A DNA stretch of 64,000 nt from PALSA-693 sp963781155 (GTDB lineage Bacteria > Actinomycetota > Acidimicrobiia > Acidimicrobiales > Palsa-688), in assembly GCA_963781155.1 (NCBI GenBank), contig CAWAEC010000016.1:992001-1056000 (forward strand). Direction: 5' to 3'. Of this stretch, positions 17,711-27,240 are shown piece after piece (positions within the stretch are counted from its first letter, which is position 1; the number at the start of each line of letters is the position of its first letter). A program made the translations under genes and the position numbers. Under the pieces are notes generated by a model. That model had not been told where the DNA came from and did not search any database. It saw only the letters and a list, made by a program, of their open reading frames with translations.

Positions 17711-18250
17711 GTGGCCGGTAGGCGCGTCGGCGCCACCGCCCTGGGGAACGATGACGGCCACACGGGTCGGGTTGGCGGCGGTCGTCGCCGGGCAGCCGGG
17801 ATCTACGGGACCATCGTGACGGCCGCGGTTATCGCTGCCGGAGGAAACCAGTTGGCCACAGGTGCACTCGCCGTCACCGTGGTGGTAACCCTGCTCGTGT
17901 ACTGGCTCGCCGAGCAATATGCCGAGCTCCTCGGTGAACACACGCACGCGGGGCGGCTGCCGAGTTTTTCCCAGATCCGAGCATCGTTGACCACGGCGTG
18001 GCCCATGGTGACGGCTTCCTACCTGCCCGTGGCCACCCTGCTTGTCGGCCGTCTCTTCGGCGCGTCATCGGTCGGGGCCGCCCAGATTGCCCTCGTCGTG
18101 ACCGTCGTCATGCTCGTCGTCCACGGGTACTCAGCCGGACGAGCGGCCAGTCTGAGCGGCATGCGACTCTTTGCGGTGACCGCCACGGCCGGTCTGCTTG
18201 GCGGCGCCATGATCGTCCTGAAGACCCTGTTGCAACACCATCATTATTGA
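17711..18250 (+). CDS. Small integral membrane protein
   Basis: 179 residues from a GTG at 17711, after a GAGAGG ribosome-binding-like stretch. Four hydrophobic segments are visible: IYGTIVTAAVIAAGG, ATGALAVTVVVTLLVYWLAE, GAAQIALVVTVVMLVVHG and LFAVTATAGLLGGAMIVL. The C-terminus is rich in His. The sequence between segments 2 and 3 (ASLTTAWPMVTASYLPVATL) may be re-entrant or amphipathic. Resembles uncharacterised actinobacterial membrane proteins; no transporter motif seen. Convergent with the enoyl-CoA hydratase operon. Confidence 0.65.
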   Translation: MAGRRVGATALGNDDGHTGRVGGGRRRAAGIYGTIVTAAVIAAGGNQLATGALAVTVVVTLLVYWLAEQYAELLGEHTHAGRLPSFSQIRASLTTAWPMVTASYLPVATLLVGRLFGASSVGAAQIALVVTVVMLVVHGYSAGRAASLSGMRLFAVTATAGLLGGAMIVLKTLLQHHHY

Positions 18251-18282
18251 TCGGCCTGGGGAACGACCGGCGGAGCCGCCCG

Positions 18283-19110
18283 CTACTCCGAGTCCTGGTT
18301 CTCGTCCGACAGCGGCGCCCACACCGGTTCGCGTTTCTCCGCGAACGCTCGCGGTCCCTCCTCCTGGTCGGGATGGCCCCACATGGAGACCAGCTCTAGG
18401 GCCCCGGCCCGGCAGGCGTCAGTCAGGCCGACCTCGAGCGCACCCCACAGGGCCTTCTTGGTGGCGCGCATGGCGGCGGGGGAGTTGCGGGCGATCTTCT
18501 CGGCCAGGGTCTGGGCCTCGTCACGCAGCTGCTCCGGCGGATCGACGATCTGGCTGATCATCCCGAGCTGGTATGCCCGCTCCGCGGACACACGTTCGTG
18601 GCGGCCGAGGAACGCCATGCGCATGACGGCCTCGAACGGCATCCGGCGGGCCAGCCCTACCGCCTCCAGAGCCACGACCTGGCCGACCGACACGTGCGGG
18701 TCGAAGAACTGGGCGTCCGATGCGGCCATGACGATGTCGGCATCCGCGACCCAGTGGAAACCACCTCCGGCGCATATTCCGTTGACCGCCGTAATGACCG
18801 GCTTCCACACGTGCTGGTGCCACGCGGTGAAGTGGACGTCGAAGTCCTCCATCGACTGGCGGTAGCGCTCCATGCCGATGCCGTCCGACGCGATCTCGGC
18901 CACGTCGACTCCGGTCTGGAAGGCTCGCCCCTCCCCGGTATGGACGATCACCCGGACGTCCGGATCAGCGTCGAGCTCCGTCCATGCCAGGGCGAACTCC
19001 TCGCGCATCAGCGCGTTCATGGCGTTCAAGCGATCGGGCCGGTTGTTGACGAGCCAGCCGACGGGCCCGCGACGCTCGACGATGAGCGTCTCGTACTTCG
19101 AGTAGTTCAC
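18283..19110 (-). CDS. Enoyl-CoA hydratase/isomerase family protein (last gene of the operon)
   Basis: 275 residues of crotonase fold. VIVHTGEGRAFQTGVDVAE and AVNGICAGGGFHWVADADI form the two oxyanion-hole regions; HVSVGQVVALEAVGLARRMP follows. The Glu at the canonical second catalytic position is replaced by a small/aromatic pattern, so isomerase, hydrolase or lyase activity cannot be excluded. Its GTG start overlaps the stop of the preceding hydratase as GTGA, showing coupled translation. It is about 70% similar by eye to that neighbour, so the two arose by tandem duplication and diverged. Confidence 0.85.
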   Translation of the reverse strand: MNYSKYETLIVERRGPVGWLVNNRPDRLNAMNALMREEFALAWTELDADPDVRVIVHTGEGRAFQTGVDVAEIASDGIGMERYRQSMEDFDVHFTAWHQHVWKPVITAVNGICAGGGFHWVADADIVMAASDAQFFDPHVSVGQVVALEAVGLARRMPFEAVMRMAFLGRHERVSAERAYQLGMISQIVDPPEQLRDEAQTLAEKIARNSPAAMRATKKALWGALEVGLTDACRAGALELVSMWGHPDQEEGPRAFAEKREPVWAPLSDENQDSE

Positions 19111-19931
19111 GATTGCTCCCGGGACGAGCCAGCGACGGAGCCATCCGACCAGCGCGGCGCCCGGCGCTCGGCAAATGCGAGTGGTCCTTCCTCCTGGTCC
19201 GGGTGCCCCCACACGGACACCATCACCCGGGCGCCGGCTCGGGAGGCGTCGGTAAGTCCGTGTTCCAGCGCTCCCCACAGCGCCCGTTTGCTCGCCTGCA
19301 GTGCGGCCGGCGAGTTTTGGGCGATACGGTTGGCCAGGCTTTGGGCAGCCTCTTCCAGAGCCCCGGGTGGGTCGACCACCTGGCTTACCATGCCAAGCTG
19401 CAGGGCCCGCTCGGCTGAGATCCGCTCATGGCGGCCGAGAAGAGCCATGCGCATCACGGCCTCGAACGGCATTTTCCGAGCCAGACCGATCGTCTCGTAA
19501 GCGGACACCTGTCCAACCGACACGTGCGGGTCAAAGAAGGTGGCGTCGCGTGCGGCCAGGACGATGTCCGCGTCCGCCACGAAGTGGAGCCCTCCCCCCG
19601 CACACACCCCGTTGACCGCGGCAATTACGGGTTTGCCGACCTGGTTTTGCCAGGCTGTCAGCCTCAGTTCCGCTGTTCTGGTACGCCGGGATTGCTGCTT
19701 GAGCGCCTCCGGATTCCGGGCCAGTTCCACGACGTCCAGGCCGGACTGAAACGTCTTGCCGCGGCCTGTATTGACGATGACCCGGACGTCCGGATCGGCG
19801 TCAAGTTGTCGCCACGCAGCTTCCAACTCATCGAGCATGACCGAGTTCATCGCGTTGGCTGCTTCGGGCCGGTTGAAAATCAGCCACCCCACCCGGTCCC
19901 GGTGTTCGACGATGAGGGTCTCGTAATCCAT
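19107..19931 (-). CDS. Enoyl-CoA hydratase/isomerase family protein
   Basis: 274 residues from ATG at 19931 (MDYETLIVEHRDRVGWLIFN). Crotonase-fold motifs are KTFQSGLDVVELA and AVNGVCAGGGLHFVADADI, with DPHVSVGQVSAYETIGLARK following. The start overlaps the acyl-CoA dehydrogenase stop by one base (TGATG) and its stop overlaps the next hydratase. Hydration of a 2-enoyl-CoA made by the upstream dehydrogenase is the obvious role. Two paralogues in a row could handle two rounds or stereoisomers; this is inference. Confidence 0.86.
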   Translation of the reverse strand: MDYETLIVEHRDRVGWLIFNRPEAANAMNSVMLDELEAAWRQLDADPDVRVIVNTGRGKTFQSGLDVVELARNPEALKQQSRRTRTAELRLTAWQNQVGKPVIAAVNGVCAGGGLHFVADADIVLAARDATFFDPHVSVGQVSAYETIGLARKMPFEAVMRMALLGRHERISAERALQLGMVSQVVDPPGALEEAAQSLANRIAQNSPAALQASKRALWGALEHGLTDASRAGARVMVSVWGHPDQEEGPLAFAERRAPRWSDGSVAGSSREQS

Positions 19932-21223
19932 CAGCTGCGCGGAACGTCGCGCCACGCGACGCCCTTCCACGCGTCTGGTTCCCGGGGCAGACCGAGCACA
20001 CGCTCCCCGAGGATGTTCTTGTTGACTTCTGTCGTGCCCCCTTCAATGGTGTTGGCGCGGCTGCGCAACATGCCGCGGACCTCATAGGGCACAGAGGCCG
20101 ACCACTCGGCATCCGCGAGCGGCCAGGCGATGCCCCCGGGGCCGAGCAGCTCCACCGCCAATAGTTGCGTGCGCTGATTGAGGGCGCCCTGGTGCACCTT
20201 GCCGATCGAGCTCTCTGGTCCGGGCGGCCGCCCCGCTCGTAGCTGGGCTCGGACCCTTTGGTTGGTCCAGGCGCGCACCCGCTCTTCGCCCCAAAGGCGG
20301 ATGATCTCCTGGCGACGGGCAGCATCTTCCCATCCACCACGCTTGCCATCGGCGCTGGCCTGGTGGGCCAACCCGATCAGATGTTCGGCGCCGGCCCCGC
20401 CGATCCGGTCGACGCCCCCCGATCCGGACCCGGCGACCATCTGCCGTTCCCCGGAGAGGGTCGCGTTGGCGACCTTCCAACCCGCGCCGACGGGTCCGAC
20501 CTGCTGGTCGTCGGCTACCAGCGCCCCGTTGAGGAATACTTCGTTGAACTCGACCTCGCCGCCGAGGTGCCGCAAAGGGCGAATCTCGACGCCCTCTTGC
20601 CGCAAATCGAGCAGGAAATAGGTGATTCCCTCCCGCTTGGGACGCTGCGGATCAGTGCGGGCCAAGAGCACAGCGAAGTCGGCCCGATGTGCCCAGGTCG
20701 TCCAGATCTTTTGTCCGGTCACGATCCAGTGGTCGCCTTCGCGTTCCGCCCGGGTAGCCAGCGAGGCCAGGTCGGAGCCGGATCCCGGCTCGCTGAAAAG
20801 CTGGCACCACACCTCCTCGTTGCGCACCATCGGCGGCAGGTAACGGAGGCGCTGTTCTTCGCTCCCATATTCGAAGAGGGCAGGCGCGGCCAGGTTCAGC
20901 CCCAGCGGGTTGAGGCGGCCCAGGTTCAGCGGGCGTAGGAGTTCTTCCGCGGCGCGGGCCTGCGCGGGGGTCAGGTCGAGCCCTCCGTAGGGGCGCGGCC
21001 AGGTGGGGACGGCCAGTCCCGATTCGCCGAAGACCGGGTACCAGGCCTCGTACTCCGGCCTTGTCCGCACCCGTCGCAACTCTGGCGAGCCGCCTCGTCG
21101 AGCCCCGTCGACCCACGCGGCCGGTACGACCCGCTCGATCCAGTCCGCGACGCAGTTCCGGATGCTGTCGACGCTGCTCTCGGGGCCGATGTCCAGGCGT
21201 CGGGGAGTGCCAGGACCGTTCAT
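19931..21223 (-). CDS. Acyl-CoA dehydrogenase family protein
   Basis: 430 residues. Signatures seen: VWCQLFSEPGSGSDLASLAT, IVTGQKIWTTWAHRADFAVL, EFNEVFLNGALV, and near the end NTIEGGTTEVNKNILGERVL. This is the same subgroup as the dehydrogenase at 7887-9176 (VPTWPRPYGGLDLTP near the start). It oxidises an acyl-CoA with FAD. Its ATG overlaps the stop of the FAS1-like dehydratase gene as ATGA. Located in the operon between the dehydratase and the two hydratases. Confidence 0.88.
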   Translation of the reverse strand: MNGPGTPRRLDIGPESSVDSIRNCVADWIERVVPAAWVDGARRGGSPELRRVRTRPEYEAWYPVFGESGLAVPTWPRPYGGLDLTPAQARAAEELLRPLNLGRLNPLGLNLAAPALFEYGSEEQRLRYLPPMVRNEEVWCQLFSEPGSGSDLASLATRAEREGDHWIVTGQKIWTTWAHRADFAVLLARTDPQRPKREGITYFLLDLRQEGVEIRPLRHLGGEVEFNEVFLNGALVADDQQVGPVGAGWKVANATLSGERQMVAGSGSGGVDRIGGAGAEHLIGLAHQASADGKRGGWEDAARRQEIIRLWGEERVRAWTNQRVRAQLRAGRPPGPESSIGKVHQGALNQRTQLLAVELLGPGGIAWPLADAEWSASVPYEVRGMLRSRANTIEGGTTEVNKNILGERVLGLPREPDAWKGVAWRDVPRS

Positions 21224-22467
21224 GACGCGACGAAGCGGCCGCTGATGGCGGCCAGCACGCCTTCCAGGTCTATGGCAGTACCGGGTGGGTCCGGCAGCCG
21301 GACGGCTCCATGCTCACGACTGGGCAGCAGAATGGTGGCCTGTCCGGGCGTGGTTTCCTCGCCCCGCTGGTTGGTCATGGTCAGGTCGACATCCACCGCC
21401 GGCCGGCCCCCCTCTGCCAGATAGCGACGCGTGACGGTGCCGCGCAGCCACTGGGTGTCCCCGACATAGTTGAAGTGGCGGAACTCGCAGTCCAGCTTCC
21501 ACAGCCAGGCGTCGTCGCCCATCCAGTCCGTGCACAGATGGATGTGCCAGGTTTCGCGCATGCGCCCGTAATCGAAGGTGGTCGGATTGCCGCTGCGCTT
21601 CGCAAATACGGGATCCCAGTGGACTCGCTGCATAACATCCGGGATGTTGAGCTCGTCCGGCTGGAAGAAGCGCGGGATGCGGGCCCGGTTCTGGTAACCG
21701 AGGCGCAGGGGTTTGACTCCGTAGAGGCCCATGCCCATCCCGGCGTGCCAGCACACCATGTCGGTAACGGTGAGCGGACCCTTGACCATCGGCCCCACCG
21801 GGTCTCCTTCCGCCACATCCTCCCACCATCGGGGAGTCGGGCCTCGCCGGTCCTCGTTCGAATATTGGGCATCGATCTCGGCGATTTCCTCGTCCGTATA
21901 GGGCTGGATCTCGGTGGCGTCGTATTTCCGCTTCTCACGAGCCTTGGTGCGTTCGGTGCGAATCATCAGCCGATATTGTCCTGACAGCACTGGCCCTTCG
22001 GCTTCCCGGAATACCTGGGCAGTCCACTCGTGCACCGCTCGTCCCGCGAACTCGCTCGGCTTGTCCAGCACCCCTACCAGCGCGTTGCGCCGGCTCACAC
22101 GGCGATCCGGACGAAGTGGCGCCCACCACTCCCGGGCACTGGCCGAATAGAAGGCGTGGACCCCGCGAAGAGGGTCGCCCCGGAGCAAATCCTTGTGCTC
22201 GGGGGAGACTTCGGTCACCTCGTCCTCGCCGATCAAGCTGTCGCCGCCGACCAGCACCGGTGAGGCGATGGCACCACCCCAGACCGTCCCCGTCCCATAT
22301 GCCGGATTGCACCAGAGAGGGTTGTCGTCGCCGTACGCGATCGAGACCTGACGGAACGCGTCGACGCCGGGGCGGGTGTAGTGGGGCGGGACCGGGTGCG
22401 GCTCGGGGATGCCGATGCGCAGGCGTAGCCGGGCGATGGCTTCGTCGGTGATTGTTCCCTCGGCCAT
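21220..22467 (-). CDS. FAS1-like dehydratase-domain (double hotdog, MaoC-related) protein
   Basis: 415 residues in two hotdog-type halves. The N-terminal half carries PHYTRPGVDAFRQVSIAYGD followed by DNPLWCNPAYGTGTVWGG, the pattern of actinobacterial FAS1-like dehydratase proteins. The C-terminal half has LTVTDMVCWHAGMGMGLYGV and YVGDTQWLRGTVTRRYLAEG. Such proteins act as enoyl-CoA hydratases in steroid and branched-acid degradation. Two ATGs lie 6 nt apart; the second (22467) has AGGAAAGG at proper distance, the first does not. The stop overlaps the dehydrogenase start. Confidence 0.8.
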   Translation of the reverse strand: MAEGTITDEAIARLRLRIGIPEPHPVPPHYTRPGVDAFRQVSIAYGDDNPLWCNPAYGTGTVWGGAIASPVLVGGDSLIGEDEVTEVSPEHKDLLRGDPLRGVHAFYSASAREWWAPLRPDRRVSRRNALVGVLDKPSEFAGRAVHEWTAQVFREAEGPVLSGQYRLMIRTERTKAREKRKYDATEIQPYTDEEIAEIDAQYSNEDRRGPTPRWWEDVAEGDPVGPMVKGPLTVTDMVCWHAGMGMGLYGVKPLRLGYQNRARIPRFFQPDELNIPDVMQRVHWDPVFAKRSGNPTTFDYGRMRETWHIHLCTDWMGDDAWLWKLDCEFRHFNYVGDTQWLRGTVTRRYLAEGGRPAVDVDLTMTNQRGEETTPGQATILLPSREHGAVRLPDPPGTAIDLEGVLAAISGRFVAS

Positions 22468-22487
22468 TGCCATCCTTTCCTGCGGGC

Positions 22488-23936
22488 TCAAGAACCGGGT
22501 GGGCGGTCCCAGGCGCCGGCCAGCTGCCGCCGCAGCACCTTACCCACCTCGCTTCGGGGGATGGCCGGAACACGTGTGAATGCGACGGGAACCTTATAGG
22601 GAACCAGGTTCTCCCGGCACACGGTCCTCAGCTCATCGTCGGTGGCGTCGCCGACAATAAATGCGATGGGGACCTGGCCCAGACGGGCATCCTCGACGCC
22701 CACCACTGCGGCGTCGTGGACGCCCGGGAGGAGCTGCAGCACCTCCTCGACTTGATCGGGAAACACTTTGTTGCCGCCACGATTGATGAGGTCGGTGGAC
22801 CGCCCCTCGATCCAGACGAATCCGTCCTCGTCCACGACCGCGAAATCGCCCGTGGCCAGATAGCCCTCGTCATCGATGCGCTCGTCGAGTGAGTCATCGC
22901 TGGCATACCCGGCCGCCATTCGGGGCGGTCGAACCAGCAGTTGCCCCACCATGCCGGCACCCACCGGCGTGCCGTCGTCGGCCACCACCTTGATGTCTAC
23001 TCCGGGGTGTGGCCGTCCGGCCGCGCCGAGTTTCTCCGGGTAGGCACGGGCATCGGCAGCCGTCCATCCCACCACCTCTCCCACTTCGGCCTGGCCGTAC
23101 CCGTTGAGCACGGTCACGCCGAACTTGGCCATAAATCTACGGGCACCGACCGGCGAGAGGGGCGCGGTGATGCTTCGCACATAACGAAGGGGCGAGAGCT
23201 CCGTGACCTCTGCAGCGTCAGTCAGCATGGTCATGGCGGCGGGCGGCAGGACCGTCGAGCGGATCTGGTACCGGGCCACCAGGGTAGCGAAGTCTGCGGC
23301 CACGAACCGTTCCATCAACACCACCGCCGCCCCTGCCATCAGACCGAACAGGAGGTTATAAATGCCCGCGTTCAAGGCCAGGGACACGGGGATCAGGTTG
23401 GGACTCGGGCGTTCCGTCGTCTGCCCCTTCCGGATCGAGGAGAGCACCCGCTCGAGGATCTCCCGGTAACCCGAATGCGTGTGCAGGATCGGTTTCGGTG
23501 GTCCGGTCGTACCCGACGTCCACGTCACGAAGGCTACGTCCACGTCGAAGCTCGCGGGATTCCCCAGTGCCGTCAGCCCATCGCCACCGAGAAACGCACC
23601 CGGATGGATGACCTCGAGCAACCGCGCCACCTCGGGTGGGGGCTGGCGGGAATTAATGGGCACGAACACACAGCCAGCCAGCCAGGCTCCGAACATGCCG
23701 GCCGCCATGCCGGGTGCATTCGCTACCTGGACAGCCACGGGCTGCCCGGCGCGTATCCCGAGACCCAGCAGCTCCGACGCGACCGATTCAGCCGCTTGCC
23801 GAAACTCGAGCGCGGACAGCTCCCCGTCGATGGTGCAGACCAGCGGTTCGTCCGGTCCGGCCGGATGCTCCAGCAAGAGGTGGGCCAGGCTGTCGCCTGG
23901 CACGGAGGAATCCGGGTCAGCCGGCCCGAGCCTCAA
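22488..23936 (-). CDS. AMP-dependent acyl-CoA synthetase/ligase (third of three)
   Basis: 482 residues of the ANL superfamily. The ATP-binding loop is TWTSGTTGPPKPILHTHSG, followed by NGYGQAEVGEVVGW, YLATGDFAVVDEDGFVWIEG and the hinge/C-terminal KVFPDQVEEVLQLLPGVHDA. The final lysine motif reads PRSEVGKVLRRQL. The start is a TTG overlapping the upstream stop as TTGA; no better start lies nearby. Slightly short for the family because the N-terminal domain is compact. It converts a carboxylic acid to its CoA thioester via an acyl-AMP. Confidence 0.83.
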   Translation of the reverse strand: MRLGPADPDSSVPGDSLAHLLLEHPAGPDEPLVCTIDGELSALEFRQAAESVASELLGLGIRAGQPVAVQVANAPGMAAGMFGAWLAGCVFVPINSRQPPPEVARLLEVIHPGAFLGGDGLTALGNPASFDVDVAFVTWTSGTTGPPKPILHTHSGYREILERVLSSIRKGQTTERPSPNLIPVSLALNAGIYNLLFGLMAGAAVVLMERFVAADFATLVARYQIRSTVLPPAAMTMLTDAAEVTELSPLRYVRSITAPLSPVGARRFMAKFGVTVLNGYGQAEVGEVVGWTAADARAYPEKLGAAGRPHPGVDIKVVADDGTPVGAGMVGQLLVRPPRMAAGYASDDSLDERIDDEGYLATGDFAVVDEDGFVWIEGRSTDLINRGGNKVFPDQVEEVLQLLPGVHDAAVVGVEDARLGQVPIAFIVGDATDDELRTVCRENLVPYKVPVAFTRVPAIPRSEVGKVLRRQLAGAWDRPPGS

Positions 23937-25498
23937 CGGAGTGAGTCTTTCAGCACGTACTTCATGACTTTCCCCGACGGCGTGAGTGGAAGCGACTCGC
24001 AGACGATCACCCGGCGCGGAACCTTGAAGTTGGCGAGCCGCTGGCGGGTCCAAGCCGCGATCTCGTCCGGGTCGACGTCGACTCCCGCACGCGGCACCAC
24101 AAATGCGACCCCGATCTCTCCGAGTCGCTCGTCCGGCGCGCCCACGACGGCGACCTGGCTCAGCGAAGGGTGGGCCAGCAGACATGCTTCGATCTCCGCC
24201 GGATAGGCGTTGAATCCGCCCACGATGAACATGTCCTTCTTGCGGTCGGTGATCCGGAGGTTGCCGTCCGGGTCGACGTAACCAATATCACCCGTCTTCA
24301 ACCAGCCGTCCGGTGTGATGGCCTCGGCGGTGGCGACCGGATCGCCGAAGTAGCCTTTCATCAAGTTGAAGCCGCGCACCCAGAACTCTCCCGGGCAGGC
24401 CGGGGGCAGGGCCGAGCCGTCGTCTGCGGCCACCCGAACCTCTATTCCGGGCAGGGGTTTGCCGACCGTCTCGGCTACCACCTCGGGAGGATCGTCGTGT
24501 CGGCACATGCTGATGGTTCCGGTGGTCTCGGTCATGCCGTAACCGGTCACGACCACTTGAAAGGCCAGTTGCTCTCTCATCTCTCGTACGACCTGGACCG
24601 GGACAACTGCGGCCCCGGTGACCGAAAGCCGGAGGGACGACAGGTCGAACGAGGAGAATTCGGGGTGATTCAGGATCGACTGGAACACCGTGGGCGGCCC
24701 GGGGAAGGCGGTGATCCGCTCAGATGCCACCTTGTCCATCACCGAACGAACGTCGAAGACGGCGTGCGGATAGATGGTGGCTCCCCGGATGATGCAGGCG
24801 AGGATGCCCGATTTGAGGCCGGCCGTGTGGAAAAAGGGATAGACGATGAGATAGCGGTCGCCATGCTGCAAGCCGACCAGTTCGGACCAGATTTCGTAGG
24901 TCCGGACGCTGGCTCCGTGGGCCAGCATCGCTCCCTTCGGTGCGCCCGTCGTCCCGGACGTGAAGATGATGTCGCAAGTGGACCCTTCGTCGAGCGACGC
25001 TTCTCGGGCTCTGGCGACGTCGCGGTCGACGTCGGTTGCCAGGTCAAGGAACGCTTCCCAGGACGGCCACCGGCCGTCACTGTCCCCCGACAACAATGCC
25101 ACAGTCTGATGTTCAAGGTCAGCCATGGTTCGGAGCATCCCGACAAAGTCGGCTTCCGGAAAGTCGTCCACGGTCAGGACCAGACGAGCTCGGGATGTGG
25201 TCAGGACGTGCTGGGCCTCCTGGGCCCGAAAGCGCGTGTTGATCGGCACCAGCACAGCTCCCGACATGTAGACGCCGAGGGAGGCGACCACCCATCTGAG
25301 GCTGTTGGGAGCCCACAGGGCGACGCGGTCCCCGGGCTCCACGCCCGCACGAACCAACGCCCCGGCCACGGTCTCAGCTTGCTCGGCGAGTTCGCCGAAC
25401 GTGAGGGTGTCCGAGCCATCAACCACTGCTGCGTCAGTCGCAAAACGTCCAGCAGCGGCACGGAGGGCAGCCGGGATCGTGGACACAGGACGGCTCAC
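23933..25498 (-). CDS. AMP-dependent acyl-CoA synthetase, FadD-like (second of three)
   Basis: 521 residues. Motifs: DIIFTSGTTGAPKGAMLAHG, VTGYGMTETTGTISMCRHDD, GWLKTGDIGYVDPDGNLRIT, DRKKDMFIVGGFNAYPAEIE and the catalytic lysine in PLTPSGKVMKYVLK. The pattern resembles FadD3-type ligases that activate ring-derived propionate acids in steroid catabolism, but that assignment needs a tree. The GTG start overlaps the previous stop as GTGA, and its stop overlaps the next ligase's TTG. Confidence 0.86.
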   Translation of the reverse strand: MSRPVSTIPAALRAAAGRFATDAAVVDGSDTLTFGELAEQAETVAGALVRAGVEPGDRVALWAPNSLRWVVASLGVYMSGAVLVPINTRFRAQEAQHVLTTSRARLVLTVDDFPEADFVGMLRTMADLEHQTVALLSGDSDGRWPSWEAFLDLATDVDRDVARAREASLDEGSTCDIIFTSGTTGAPKGAMLAHGASVRTYEIWSELVGLQHGDRYLIVYPFFHTAGLKSGILACIIRGATIYPHAVFDVRSVMDKVASERITAFPGPPTVFQSILNHPEFSSFDLSSLRLSVTGAAVVPVQVVREMREQLAFQVVVTGYGMTETTGTISMCRHDDPPEVVAETVGKPLPGIEVRVAADDGSALPPACPGEFWVRGFNLMKGYFGDPVATAEAITPDGWLKTGDIGYVDPDGNLRITDRKKDMFIVGGFNAYPAEIEACLLAHPSLSQVAVVGAPDERLGEIGVAFVVPRAGVDVDPDEIAAWTRQRLANFKVPRRVIVCESLPLTPSGKVMKYVLKDSLR

Positions 25499-27201
25499 GC
25501 CTCGTCCGGCACGAAACCGCTCTGCGCTTCCGGACGACCCAGCAGATGCTTCATGACTTTTCCCCCGGCGTTGTGCGGAAGGCCGGCCACGAACTCCACC
25601 CGGGCCGGGACCTTGAATCCGGCCAGAGCCGCCGCACACCACTCTTTGACCTCCACTTCAGAAAGGTCATCCGGAGTACGGGTCACCACGAAAGCCTTGA
25701 CCTCCTGGCCCAGGGTTGGATGGTCGACGCCGACGACCGCGGCTTCAGCAATCCGGGGATGCTCGAAGAGTCGGTTCTCGATCTCGACGGGATAGATATT
25801 CTCGCCGCCACGGATGATGAGATCCTGGCGTCGGCCTTCCAGATAGACAAAGCCGTCACAAATGCGGCCGTAATCGCCCGTGTGATACCAGCGCGCCTCG
25901 TCGAAGGCAGAGGTGGTGGCTCCAGCATTGCGCCAGTAGCCTGGAACAGTCGCGGCGCAGCGCAAGGCGATTTCCCCGACTGCACCGTCGGGCAACGGCG
26001 CCCGGGTGCCGGGGTCGCGGACCGAAACCTGGACCGTGGGGGCGGCGCGCCCGATCGAATCGGGATGAGCGAAGGAGACCTCACCCCGCAAACTCGTCCC
26101 GAGGCCGTTGGTCTCGGTCATCCCGTAGCCGATGCTGAGTCCCGGGCGGGCCCACGGGATCTTCTGTTCCAGGCGCTTCAGCAACTCCGGCGGCCACACC
26201 GCACTGCCGCCACCGATTGTACGGAGCGAGGAGAGGTCATATTCACCGAGGGACGGCCACTCCAGCAGCCTCCACAGCTGGGTCGGCACGAGCGACCAGG
26301 CAGTCGCGCGATGCTGATCTGTGAGCTGCAGGTGGGCCTCCTCCGACCAGCGGCCAGGCGGCGGATACACCATGGTCGTTCCGGTATGCGGCGCCATCGC
26401 CAGGGTGCAGGTGAGCCCGGCGATGTGGAACATGGGCGCGGCGGATATTGCACACGGGGCGTACGGGGCCGGCGCCGGATTGCCGGCGGCAACAACCCGG
26501 GCGGCCGTCTCGGCCGCAGACAGCTGGATGGCCAGGCCAAAATGCAGGTTGCTCCGGTGCGAGATGACCGCCCCTTTGGGGCGGCCGGTCGTGCCACTGG
26601 TGAAGAGGATGACGTAGGGGTCATCCTCGTCGATCTTCACTTCTGGCAAATGTGCGCCTGTGCCTGCCGCCTCCACGGCAGCGAAGTCGTCGTCGAAGCA
26701 AATCGCGGGGACGCCGTTTGAGGGCACCCTCGAGATCCGTTCCAGGCGCGACCGGTCCCCCAGCAGGAGTTTGGGCTCGGTCAGGTCGATGGCATAGGCC
26801 ATCTCGGCGCCCGTCCACCATCCGTTGAGGGCGACGGTGACCGCTCCGAGCGTGGTCGCGGCCCAAAAGGAGAGGACATATTCCAGCCGGTTCGCCGACG
26901 CGATCGCGACCCGGTCGCCTCGGCCCACGCCGTACTTCTTGTGAAAGGTATCGGCCACGGCGGCGACCGGATCCAGGATCGAGGCAAACGTGAGGCTTCG
27001 TTCAGGGAACACCACGTAGGGGCGATCCTCGAATCGTTGTGCGCCGGACCTGAGCACCTCCACGAACGATCGTGGTCGGTTCCGGAACACCTCCATCCTC
27101 GCCCCGAGCACCTCTTCATCGACGATCTCGAAAGGGGCACTCGGGCCAGTGAGCGCCAGCCGGATGGGTTCCGGGAGGTCGGGGTCCGGCCAGGTCAGCA
27201 C
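25495..27201 (-). CDS. AMP-dependent acyl-CoA synthetase (first of three)
   Basis: 568 residues from a GTG at 27201. Motifs: VILFTSGTTGRPKGAVISHR, IGYGMTETNGLGTSLRGEVS, WYHTGDYGRICDGFVYLEGR, RQDLIIRGGENIYPVEIENR, and NAGGKVMKHLLG with the catalytic lysine. The N-terminal ~60 residues (LTGPSAPFEIVDEEVLGARM) are an extension typical of one actinobacterial clade of these ligases. The gap to the upstream amidohydrolase stop is 39 nt. Three distinct ligases in one operon imply several acids are activated, or one long pathway with repeated activation. Confidence 0.86.
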   Translation of the reverse strand: MLTWPDPDLPEPIRLALTGPSAPFEIVDEEVLGARMEVFRNRPRSFVEVLRSGAQRFEDRPYVVFPERSLTFASILDPVAAVADTFHKKYGVGRGDRVAIASANRLEYVLSFWAATTLGAVTVALNGWWTGAEMAYAIDLTEPKLLLGDRSRLERISRVPSNGVPAICFDDDFAAVEAAGTGAHLPEVKIDEDDPYVILFTSGTTGRPKGAVISHRSNLHFGLAIQLSAAETAARVVAAGNPAPAPYAPCAISAAPMFHIAGLTCTLAMAPHTGTTMVYPPPGRWSEEAHLQLTDQHRATAWSLVPTQLWRLLEWPSLGEYDLSSLRTIGGGSAVWPPELLKRLEQKIPWARPGLSIGYGMTETNGLGTSLRGEVSFAHPDSIGRAAPTVQVSVRDPGTRAPLPDGAVGEIALRCAATVPGYWRNAGATTSAFDEARWYHTGDYGRICDGFVYLEGRRQDLIIRGGENIYPVEIENRLFEHPRIAEAAVVGVDHPTLGQEVKAFVVTRTPDDLSEVEVKEWCAAALAGFKVPARVEFVAGLPHNAGGKVMKHLLGRPEAQSGFVPDEA

Positions 27202-27240
27202 CGCCTACCCTCTCTGAACGATCAGGATCTTCGGGGCCAA